Part shown: piece by piece, positions 52,983 through 60,207 of the stretch | Position numbering within the stretch: the stretch's first letter is position 1 | How the letters are laid out: each line of letters starts with the position of its first letter | Source: Bradyrhizobium sp. 200 | Lineage (GTDB): Bacteria > Pseudomonadota > Alphaproteobacteria > Rhizobiales > Xanthobacteraceae | Direction of reading: 5' to 3' | DNA: 64,000 nt | NCBI RefSeq assembly: GCF_023100945.1 | Contig: NZ_CP064689.1 | Span: 6,492,001-6,556,000 of the forward strand | Notes under the pieces: model-generated | Database searches by the model: none | What the model was told of the DNA's origin: nothing | The model's input: only the letters and a program-made list of their open reading frames with translations | Position numbers and translations under genes: made by a program

Positions 52983-54494
52983 ATGGCGGTCGGTCAGATA
53001 GCGCAGAAGAAACCCGATCCATGTTCGTTCGTCATTTTCGGCGTGACCGGCGATCTCGCGCACCGGCTGGTCGTCCCTGCCCTCTATAACCTTGCCGCCA
53101 GCGATCTTTTGCCGGACAGGTTTTGCCTGGTCGGCGTCGCCCGCAAGGGCATGACGAGCGAGAAGCTGCGCGACAGCCTGATGAAAGGGCTGCGCCAGTT
53201 CGCGACCCGGCAGGTGGATGATGCAATCGCCCAGCGCCTCCTGGCATGCGTGACCTGCGTCGAGGCCGATCCGAACGAGCCTGAATCGTTCGACGCCATG
53301 AGCAAACAGCTCGACCAACTCGAAGCCGCGCGAGACACCGGCGGCAACCGCTTGTTCTATCTGGCGACGCCGCCCAACGCGTTCCTGCCGATCAGCCGTG
53401 AACTCGGCCGCACCGGCATGCTGGCGGAGAATGGCGTATGGCGGCGGCTGGTGGTGGAAAAGCCGTTCGGCACCGACCTCGCTTCGGCAAAAGCGCTCAA
53501 CAGTGAATTGCTCAAACTGGTTGAAGAGCACCAGATCTATCGGATCGATCATTACCTCGGCAAGGAGACGGTGCAGAACATCCTGGTGTTGCGCTTCGCC
53601 AATGGCATGTTCGAGCCGATCTGGAACCGCAACCATATCGACCACATCCAAATCACCGTCGATGAAAAACTCGGTGTCGGGCATCGCGGCAGCTTTTACG
53701 ACGCGACCGGCGCGTTGCGCGACATGGTGCCGAACCATCTGTTCCAGTTGCTGTCGCTGGTCACGATGGAGCCGCCGGTGAAATTCGACGCCCATTCAGT
53801 GCGTTCCGAAAAGGCCGAGGTGCTTTCCGCGATCCAGACCCAGAACGAGCAGGAGGCGCTGCAAAATTCCGTACGCGGCCAATATCGGGGCGGCAAGATT
53901 GGCGATGTCGAAATCGACGATTATCGCAAAACCCCCGAGGTCGCGCCCGGCAGCACCACCGAGACCTATGCTGCGCTGAAGCTGACCATCGACAACTGGC
54001 GGTGGGCCGGCGTGCCCTTTTACTTGCGCACTGGTAAGGCGCTCGGCGTCAAGCGCACCGAAATCGCCATCAAGTTCAAGCAGGCGCCGTTCGCAATGTT
54101 CCGCGACACGCCGGTGGACCGGCTGTCGCAGAACTACCTCATCATCTCGACCGAGCCGACCGAAGGCATCGCGCTGCAGTTCAACACCAAGGTGCCGGGG
54201 CCGAACATCAACATCGACGGCGTGGAGATGAAGTTCCGCTACAAGGACTACTTCAAGGCCGAACCTTCCACCGGCTACGAGACGCTGATCTATGACTGCA
54301 TGATCGGCGACAACATCCTGTTTCAGCGCGCCGACAGCGTCGAGGCCGGCTGGAAGGCGGTGCAGCCGTTCCTCGATGCCTGGAAGAAGGCAGGCGGCAA
54401 GGGGTTGAAGGTTTACGAACCAGGCAGCGAAGGGCCAGAGGAAGCCAACGATTTGCTCGAACGCGATGGCCGAAGCTGGCGAAAGCTCGGGTGA
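52983..54494 (+). CDS. zwf: Glucose-6-phosphate dehydrogenase
   Basis: This 503-residue enzyme starts the oxidative pentose phosphate and Entner-Doudoroff routes. It carries the active-site signature RIDHYLGKETVQN and the His of RDMVPNHLFQLLSL. The GVTGDLAHRLVVPALYNL nucleotide motif has Leu29 where most enzymes have the Lys of GDLxxRK. The C-terminal substrate strand PFYLRTGKALGVKRTEIAIKFK is intact. The altered motif is the main oddity. The gene is 6 bp after gnd and 3 bp before pgl, in the same operon. Confidence 0.92.
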   Translation: MAVGQIAQKKPDPCSFVIFGVTGDLAHRLVVPALYNLAASDLLPDRFCLVGVARKGMTSEKLRDSLMKGLRQFATRQVDDAIAQRLLACVTCVEADPNEPESFDAMSKQLDQLEAARDTGGNRLFYLATPPNAFLPISRELGRTGMLAENGVWRRLVVEKPFGTDLASAKALNSELLKLVEEHQIYRIDHYLGKETVQNILVLRFANGMFEPIWNRNHIDHIQITVDEKLGVGHRGSFYDATGALRDMVPNHLFQLLSLVTMEPPVKFDAHSVRSEKAEVLSAIQTQNEQEALQNSVRGQYRGGKIGDVEIDDYRKTPEVAPGSTTETYAALKLTIDNWRWAGVPFYLRTGKALGVKRTEIAIKFKQAPFAMFRDTPVDRLSQNYLIISTEPTEGIALQFNTKVPGPNINIDGVEMKFRYKDYFKAEPSTGYETLIYDCMIGDNILFQRADSVEAGWKAVQPFLDAWKKAGGKGLKVYEPGSEGPEEANDLLERDGRSWRKLG

Positions 54495-54497
54495 GCG

Positions 54498-55253
54498 ATG
54501 ACGGCGAGCGACAACCGCCACGTGATCACAGTCGCCGATCCAGCGACGCTGGCGGCGACGGCCGCCGAACATTTGCTGGCCAGAACAGCCGCCAACAGCG
54601 GCCGCGTGGCGATCTGCCTGACCGGCGGTTCAAGCCCGAAGCAGCTCTATCAATTGCTCGCGACGGATGCGTATCGAAGCCGGATCCCATGGGAGCGGGT
54701 GCACTGGTTCATCGGCGACGAGCGGTTTGTGCCGGCTGATGATCCGCTCAACAACATGGGCATGGCGCGGGCGATCTTTCTGGATCGGCTCGCGCCGGCG
54801 GCCAACATCCATCCGATTCCGACCGCAACCGCCGACCCTGCCGATCCCGACCGGGGCGCGGCGCTGTACGAGCAGGAGTTGAAGTCGTTCTATGGTGCGG
54901 ATGCGCTCGATCGCGCCCATCCCCTGTTCGATCTCGTGCTGATGGGCGTCGGTCCCGACGGCCATACCGCCTCGTTATTTCCGGATGATCCCGCGCTCGA
55001 GGAGACCGCGCGCTGGGTCGTCGGCGTCCCCAAAGCCAATGTCGAGCCGTTCGTCCCGCGGGTCACCCTCACCCTGCCCACCCTCGCCTCCTGCCGCGGA
55101 ATGCTGTTCGAGATTGCGGGCGCGGAGAAGCGTGCGATCTTGACGCGCCTGTTCGCAGGCGAGAACCTCCCCGCCAACCGCGCGCGATCCACCGGCGAGA
55201 CGGTCTGGCTGGTGGACCGGGCCGCGATTCCGGAGAGCTTTGGTGGGCAGTGA
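54498..55253 (+). CDS. pgl: 6-phosphogluconolactonase (DevB/Pgl type)
   Basis: The 251-residue product hydrolyses 6-phosphogluconolactone made by Zwf. The family marks VAICLTGGSSPKQLYQLLA, WERVHWFIGDERFVP, DLVLMGVGPDGHTASLFPDD and VTLTLPTLASCRGMLFEIAGAEK are all present. It starts 3 bp after zwf, and the last 11 bp overlap gntK. Confidence 0.94.
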   Translation: MTASDNRHVITVADPATLAATAAEHLLARTAANSGRVAICLTGGSSPKQLYQLLATDAYRSRIPWERVHWFIGDERFVPADDPLNNMGMARAIFLDRLAPAANIHPIPTATADPADPDRGAALYEQELKSFYGADALDRAHPLFDLVLMGVGPDGHTASLFPDDPALEETARWVVGVPKANVEPFVPRVTLTLPTLASCRGMLFEIAGAEKRAILTRLFAGENLPANRARSTGETVWLVDRAAIPESFGGQ

Positions 55254-55764
55254 GACTCCTTGCGCGCTGGTGGTGATGGGCGTTTCCGGCTCGGGCAAGA
55301 GCACCGTCGCCGATCATCTCGCTGGACGGCTCGGCTGGCGCTACGAGGATGGCGACAGGTTTCACCCGGCAAGCAACGTCGCCAAGATGAGCGCCGGCCA
55401 TCCGCTGACGGACGAGGACCGCTGGCCGTGGCTGCAGGCAATTGCCGACGAGATCGACCGCCTCTCGGCCGCACGCGAGCGCGCCGTGATCGCCTGCTCG
55501 GCGCTGAAGCGTGCCTACCGCGACATTCTCGTGCACGGCCGCGACGATGTCCGCATCGTATTTCTCGACGGTGCGCCGGAGCTGATCGCCGCTCGGCTCA
55601 CCACGCGCAAGGGGCACTTCATGCCGCCGGGCCTGCTCGCCAGCCAGTTCAGGACGCTGGAGCGGCCGGGAGCGAACGAGCGGCCGATCATTGTATCGAT
55701 CGATGCGCCGGTCGAGCGAATCGTGGATGACATCGTCAGTCAATTGAACCTGGTTCCCCAATGA
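55243..55764 (+). CDS. gntK: Gluconokinase
   Basis: This 173-residue P-loop kinase phosphorylates gluconate to 6-phosphogluconate. It has Walker A MGVSGSGKSTVADHLAGRLGW, with the family's YEDGDRFHPASNVAKMSAGHPLTDEDRWPWL block and ACSALKRAYRDILV. GTG 55243 is chosen because GGAG sits 7 bp upstream; a TTG at 55240 is the alternative. It overlaps pgl by 11 bp and the next gene by ATGA. It would let periplasmically formed gluconate enter the same pool. Confidence 0.92.
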   Translation: MGSETPCALVVMGVSGSGKSTVADHLAGRLGWRYEDGDRFHPASNVAKMSAGHPLTDEDRWPWLQAIADEIDRLSAARERAVIACSALKRAYRDILVHGRDDVRIVFLDGAPELIAARLTTRKGHFMPPGLLASQFRTLERPGANERPIIVSIDAPVERIVDDIVSQLNLVPQ

Positions 55765-56564
55765 CCCGCATTGCACTTGTTGTTTCCGACGTCGACGGCA
55801 CCCTGTTGACGAAGGACAAGGTTCTCACCGATGGCGCAAAGGCAGCCGTGCGCAGCCTGCATGCGGCCGGCATCGGCTTCACCATCGTCTCCAGCCGGCC
55901 GACCATCGGCATGGGCTTTCTGATCGAGCCGCTTTCGATTACGCTTCCCGTCGGCGCCTTCAACGGCAGCTCGATCGTCGACGCCGCGCTCAAGCCGATC
56001 GAGCAGCATCTGATCGAACCTGATGTGGCGCAGCGCAGTCTCGACGTGCTCAATGCGTTCGGCGTCGATATCTGGCTGTTCACCAATGACCGCTGGTACA
56101 CCCGCAATCCCGACGGCGAATACGTTCCGCACGAGAAACGCGCGATCAAGGCCGATCCGACCATCATCCCGGATTTCACGCCGTATCTCGGAACAGCCTG
56201 CAAGATCGTCGGCGCCAGCTCGGACGCGGCGCTGCTGCATCGTTGTGAGGCGGCGATGAAAGAAGCGGTCGGCCGGGAGGCCACCGCGGTCCGCTCGCAG
56301 ACCTATTATCTCGACATCACGCCGCCCGGTCACGACAAGGGCACCTTCGTGGACGCGATGACCAGGCGGCTCGGCATTCCGGCCGCGGCGGTGGCGACCA
56401 TCGGCGACATGGAAAACGATCTGCCGATGTTTGCCAGAAGCGGCGTTTCGTTTGCGATGGGCAACGCGGCCGACGGCATCAAGCAGCGCGCTACGCATGT
56501 GACCGACAGCAACGAGCGCGACGGCTTTGCCGCCGCGATCGAAACGGTGCTGCAGCTCGGATAG
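55761..56564 (+). CDS. HAD superfamily (Cof-type, IIB) phosphatase
   Basis: In this 267-residue protein motif I is VVSDVDGTLLTKDK, motif II the TIVSSRP region, and motifs III/IV end in DKGTFVDAM and TIGDMENDLPMFARSG. A C2-type cap lies between. Members dephosphorylate sugar phosphates, and some phosphoglycolate or flavin precursors. It overlaps gntK by ATGA, so it is the last member of the sugar-phosphate operon and may act on one of its intermediates. The exact substrate is unknown. Confidence 0.88.
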   Translation: MTRIALVVSDVDGTLLTKDKVLTDGAKAAVRSLHAAGIGFTIVSSRPTIGMGFLIEPLSITLPVGAFNGSSIVDAALKPIEQHLIEPDVAQRSLDVLNAFGVDIWLFTNDRWYTRNPDGEYVPHEKRAIKADPTIIPDFTPYLGTACKIVGASSDAALLHRCEAAMKEAVGREATAVRSQTYYLDITPPGHDKGTFVDAMTRRLGIPAAAVATIGDMENDLPMFARSGVSFAMGNAADGIKQRATHVTDSNERDGFAAAIETVLQLG

Positions 56565-56924
56565 GGATATTTTTTAACACGTTTTCTTCACGCGAACCGG
56601 CGTTCACCCCGGATCAAGTCCGGGGCAGGCTTTCGGACGAGAACGCCATGCTCCGGCGTATCAAGCCCGCGTGAAGGATAAATCGAGAAATTCTCAAAGT
56701 CTTCGCGCGGCGAATCCGTTTCTGTCGCCCGGCACGATCGGCAAGCGCGAGCCGGTGTCCGACCGCCATCTCCTCCCATGAAGGCAGGCTCACCCAGCCC
56801 GGGCCTGCCGCGGCGAAGACGGATGCCGGCTCGCGCGACTTGCTATGATGATGGCCACCCTGAGGGACTTGTAGCCCTGATGTGCGAAGCGATGGGGCGG
56901 TGCTAGACGAGACCCATCCCGCTG
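56565..56924. repeat. Gap with repeat fragments, no gene
   Basis: It holds a half copy of the CGTTTTCTTCACGCGAACCGG repeat (about 56578-56597) and a hairpin CCCCGGA-TCAAG-TCCGGGG (about 56616-56634), both of which resemble dispersed Bradyrhizobium elements. The hairpin may terminate the sugar-phosphate operon. No coding frame here has a start signal or family features. Confidence 0.5.
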
Positions 56925-57509
56925 CTAGGAAACTTGAGCCGTCTTGCGGCGCAGTTCGCTCACGGACAGCCACACGGCCGAGACCAGGAAATAAAGGGCG
57001 CCCACCGCAGCATAGCCGGCCACGTTTGTGATCGATGGCGGCATCGGCATCCGGGCCTGCACAATGAAGAATACGCCCGCCAGCGCCGACTGACCGCCGC
57101 TCAGGATCATCGCCCACTGCGCGCCGTAACTCTTCCACCGGCGGGCGGCGGTGCCGAGCTGGAGCAATCCAGAGAGTATGGCCCAGACGCCGAACACCCC
57201 GAGCACCCAATTCATGCTCATCTGCAGCGCCAGAACGACCGCGAGTGTCGTCGCCAGACTTACCATGACGTTAAGGGTCTGAGAGCGATTCTTGCCCAAT
57301 CCACCGCTACGCGACGCATCGATATAGTTGGCCAGAGCATCCCATGCGGGATAGACGACGAGCAAGACTGCCGCGATCGCCGGGGAATGCTGTCCTACCG
57401 TGAATGCGGCAGCCACCCAGACGGCGGAAAATGCCGTCCGAACAAAATAGTAGAGCTTCAGCCATCGCTCCTGGTTGGCACGAGCGAAATCAGTGTGGTG
57501 GTCGATCAT
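56925..57509 (-). CDS. DUF308-like integral membrane protein
   Basis: This 194-residue protein has about six hydrophobic segments. Its paired-helix pattern (AAVLLVVYPAWDALANYIDASRSG; VLGVFGVWAILSGLLQLGTAARRWK; AMILSGGQSALAGVFFIVQA) is like HdeD/DUF308 proteins. A charged N-terminus (DHHTDFARANQERWLKLYYFVR) faces the cytosol. Function is unknown. The promoter region carries the same GGTAG-type motif as the TetR regulator 140 bp upstream, so it is probably that regulator's target. Confidence 0.7.
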   Translation of the reverse strand: MIDHHTDFARANQERWLKLYYFVRTAFSAVWVAAAFTVGQHSPAIAAVLLVVYPAWDALANYIDASRSGGLGKNRSQTLNVMVSLATTLAVVLALQMSMNWVLGVFGVWAILSGLLQLGTAARRWKSYGAQWAMILSGGQSALAGVFFIVQARMPMPPSITNVAGYAAVGALYFLVSAVWLSVSELRRKTAQVS

Positions 57510-57595
57510 CGTGTATCCTTTTGACTAGTAGGTAGCTCAGGAGAGCGAGCTGCTCGACGCCAGCCGTCGCATCAATCCGATTTCCATCGTTCGGC

Positions 57596-57613
57596 CTATC
57601 TATTAGTTGGTAG
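57596..57613. promoter_or_regulatory. TetR operator candidate, between tetR and DUF308 gene
   Basis: CTATC-TATTAGTT-GGTAG differs by one base per arm from the perfect CTACC-N8-GGTAG dyad found upstream of the TetR gene. A further half site (ACTAGTAGGTAG, 57524-57535) lies closer to the DUF308-like gene. Confidence 0.55.
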
Positions 57614-57649
57614 CTTTCGCTGATGCGGCAAGGCGCTGTCTCAGGAAAG

Positions 57650-58234
57650 TCAATGCCGTGGGGCCAGCCGCTCCAGGAGAGGCACCGTCACGACACCGAA
57701 CATCTTTGGATCGCCATAGGCGCGAGCTGAAAGCATGGCGCCGTGGACGCCAGCCATGAATGCTTCGGCCTCGACCCGGGGTGTGCTCGTCAGTTGAAGG
57801 ATGCCCTGCCGCTGACCCCGCTCCAACACCGAAGTCAGCCACGCTGACAAGGAACGGAAATGCGCCCGAACCTCAAGCGCCACCTCTTCAGGCAATACGG
57901 GGAGTTGGCTGGCCAAAAGGGCACAAAGGCAAAAGGGAGCGCTCGCATCTTTGATGCAGGCTTCCCAATAGCCTGCGTAATTTCGGAGCAATTCCAGCGG
58001 ATCGCGAACCTGTTGTTCAAGATGTGCGATACCCGCCTCGGCTTCCTCGCGATATCGGGCAACGAGGGTGCGAACCAGGTCGACCTTGCTCGGGAAATGG
58101 TGGTGGATGCTCGGTTTACGAATCCCGACCACATCGGCGATGTCGGCATAGCTGAAGCCATTGTAACCACCGGCTATGATCAGCGTGCGTGCGCAGGCTA
58201 AAATATCGTCCGCCTTGGAAGAGGGGTTGCTCAT
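57650..58234 (-). CDS. TetR-family transcriptional regulator
   Basis: This 194-residue protein has the N-terminal helix-turn-helix (about 8-55: DILACARTLIIAGGYNGFSYADIADVVGIRKPSIHHHFPSK region). A C-terminal ligand domain of the TetR_C type follows, containing a short Cys pair (FCLCALLASQLP). It lies upstream of the DUF308-like gene on the same strand, with 140 bp between them carrying a probable operator. A second, better operator lies just before its own start, so autorepression is expected. Confidence 0.88.
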   Translation of the reverse strand: MSNPSSKADDILACARTLIIAGGYNGFSYADIADVVGIRKPSIHHHFPSKVDLVRTLVARYREEAEAGIAHLEQQVRDPLELLRNYAGYWEACIKDASAPFCLCALLASQLPVLPEEVALEVRAHFRSLSAWLTSVLERGQRQGILQLTSTPRVEAEAFMAGVHGAMLSARAYGDPKMFGVVTVPLLERLAPRH

Positions 58235-58243
58235 GCCTCTTGT

Positions 58244-58261
58244 CTACCTTCTAGTCGGTAG
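58244..58261. promoter_or_regulatory. TetR operator candidate, tetR promoter
   Basis: CTACC-TTCTAGTC-GGTAG is an 18-bp dyad with perfect 5-bp arms and a CTAG centre, 9 bp upstream of the TetR start codon. It is followed by another GCTAGTC direct copy (58261-58267). Confidence 0.6.
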
Positions 58262-58390
58262 CTAGTCAATAGAGGTGAACCGGAATTCGTTGTCACCCTC
58301 CGCGCACACTTAAATAACGAAGGTTTAGTTTAGAGGCCTCCCTGATATCGCTTCGTTCATCCAGGCTACGAGGAGAAAAGACGGCCGCCG

Positions 58391-60190
58391 CTATTTCGAG
58401 CGCTGCTTCGCCGGCTTTTCGGTCGATTGCTTCGTCGCACTCAAATTATGCGCGGTGTTGATCAGCGCGATGTGCGTCAGCGCCTGCGGGAAGTTGCCGG
58501 TCTGGCGGCCGGCCGCCGTGTCGTACTCCTCGGCCAGGAGGCCGAGATCGTTAGCGACCGCGACCACGCGGGCAAACAGCTCCTGCGCGCGAGCGAACTC
58601 ACCCGCCAGCACGTAGGCGTCGGCCAGCCACAGCGTGCAGGCGAGGAACGCGCCTTCGGCCGGTTGCTTCTCCGCTTCGCGGGGATCATGCCGCAGCACA
58701 AAGCCGTCGCGCATCAGATATTGTTCGACCGCGGCGAGCGTGCCGCGGACGCGCGGGTCTTCGGCCGGCAAAAAGCCTACCGACGGCAGCAGCAGGATAC
58801 TGGCATCGAGCATTTTCGAGCCGTAGGACTCGACGAAGGCGTTGAGCTCGGGGTCGAAACCTCTTGTGCAGACGTCGACATGAATGGCGTCGCGCAGCGC
58901 GCGCCACTTCTCGAGCGGCGCCTTGAAGCCGAACGTCTCGGCGCTCTTGATGCCGCGGTCGAACGCGACCCAGGTCATCACCTTCGACGAGACATAATGC
59001 CTGCCCGCGCCGCGGCGCTCCCAGATGCCGTGATCCGGCTGATCCCATCGTTCGGCAAGGTGCTGCAGCACGGCGCATTCCAGCGACCAGCTCGTTTCAT
59101 CCAGTTCGAGTTTTGCCACGCGCCACTGGTGAAAGGCGTCGATCAATTCGCCGTAGACGTCAAGCTGCAGTTGCGCGTGCGCGGCATTGCCGACCCGCAC
59201 CGGCTTTGCGCCTTCATAGCCGGGCAGCCAAGCGGCCTCCCACTCCAAAAGCCGGCGCTGGCCCATGATGCCGTACATGATTTGCATGTTCACCGGAGAA
59301 CCCGCCGCCGCCCGCAGCAGCCATTGGTGCCAGGCGAAAGCTTCCTCGGTATAGCCCGAGTTCATCAGCGCCAGCAGCGTGAAGGTGGCGTCGCGCAGCC
59401 AGCAGAAGCGGTAATCCCAGTTGCGTGCGCCGCCGAGCTTCTCCGGCAGCGAGGTTGTAGGCGCGGCGACGATGCCGCCGGTCGGTGCATAGGTCTGCGC
59501 CTTCAGCGTGATCAGCGAGCGCATCACGAGGTCGCGGTACTCGCCCTGATAGGTGCAACGGCTGCACCATTCGGTCCAGAACGCTTCGGTATCCTTCAAT
59601 GCATAGGAAGGATCGATCGGCTTGGGCACAGGCAGATGCGAGGGGCCGTAGGTCAGCACAAAGGGAACAGTGTCGCCCTCGCTGACCTCGAAATCGGCGA
59701 CCGTCGTCAAATCCTCGCCGCGGGTCTCGACCGGCGTCCGCAGCACCGTCATGTCCTGCCCGCAGATCGCGAGCAGCGCCGAACCGTCCTCGTTTCGCTT
59801 GACCCAGGGAATATCGATGCCGAAGCCGAAACGGATCACCAGTTGCATGTGCATCCTGACCCGGCCGCGAACGCCGCGCACCAGCCGCACCACGTCGGAG
59901 GCGTTGCCGCGCGGCGGCATGAAATCGATCAGCTCGACCGCGCCGCCAGCGGTCTCGAACCGGGTTTCCAGGATCAGGGTGTCGTCCCAATAGCGGCGCG
60001 AGCTGCTAGTAACCTCTTCGGTCGGCGCGATCAGCCAGCGGCCGTGCTTCTCGGTGCCGAGCAGCGCGGCAAAGCAGGCATCGGAATCAAAGGCCGGCCA
60101 GCACAGCCAGTCGATCGATCCGCTCCGGCCGACCAACGCGGCGGTCTCGCAATCGCCGATCAGCCCATAGTCTTCGATATGGCACGGCAA
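58391..60190 (-). CDS. Glycoside hydrolase family 15 protein (glucoamylase/trehalase-like)
   Basis: The 599-residue product has the N-terminal beta domain of bacterial GH15 proteins (IEDYGLIGDCETAALVGRSGSIDWLCWPAFDSDACFAALLG region). The (alpha/alpha)6 barrel follows, with NWDYRFCWLRDATFTLLAL and the catalytic-Glu region LLEWEAAWLPGYEGAKPVRVGN. Relatives cleave trehalose or alpha-glucans. There is no signal peptide, so it acts in the cytosol. It starts 17 bp after the malQ stop, so the two are co-transcribed, presumably from the stress promoter at malQ. Confidence 0.9.
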   Translation of the reverse strand: MPCHIEDYGLIGDCETAALVGRSGSIDWLCWPAFDSDACFAALLGTEKHGRWLIAPTEEVTSSSRRYWDDTLILETRFETAGGAVELIDFMPPRGNASDVVRLVRGVRGRVRMHMQLVIRFGFGIDIPWVKRNEDGSALLAICGQDMTVLRTPVETRGEDLTTVADFEVSEGDTVPFVLTYGPSHLPVPKPIDPSYALKDTEAFWTEWCSRCTYQGEYRDLVMRSLITLKAQTYAPTGGIVAAPTTSLPEKLGGARNWDYRFCWLRDATFTLLALMNSGYTEEAFAWHQWLLRAAAGSPVNMQIMYGIMGQRRLLEWEAAWLPGYEGAKPVRVGNAAHAQLQLDVYGELIDAFHQWRVAKLELDETSWSLECAVLQHLAERWDQPDHGIWERRGAGRHYVSSKVMTWVAFDRGIKSAETFGFKAPLEKWRALRDAIHVDVCTRGFDPELNAFVESYGSKMLDASILLLPSVGFLPAEDPRVRGTLAAVEQYLMRDGFVLRHDPREAEKQPAEGAFLACTLWLADAYVLAGEFARAQELFARVVAVANDLGLLAEEYDTAAGRQTGNFPQALTHIALINTAHNLSATKQSTEKPAKQRSK

Positions 60191-60207
60191 GATGCTTCAC
60201 CGCCTGA

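Noticed and set aside
50718..53795. 1025-codon open frame on the minus strand across tal-pgi, gnd and zwf
   Set aside because: Antisense shadow of three certain genes. High third-position GC keeps the opposite frame open, and it has no ribosome site or family features.
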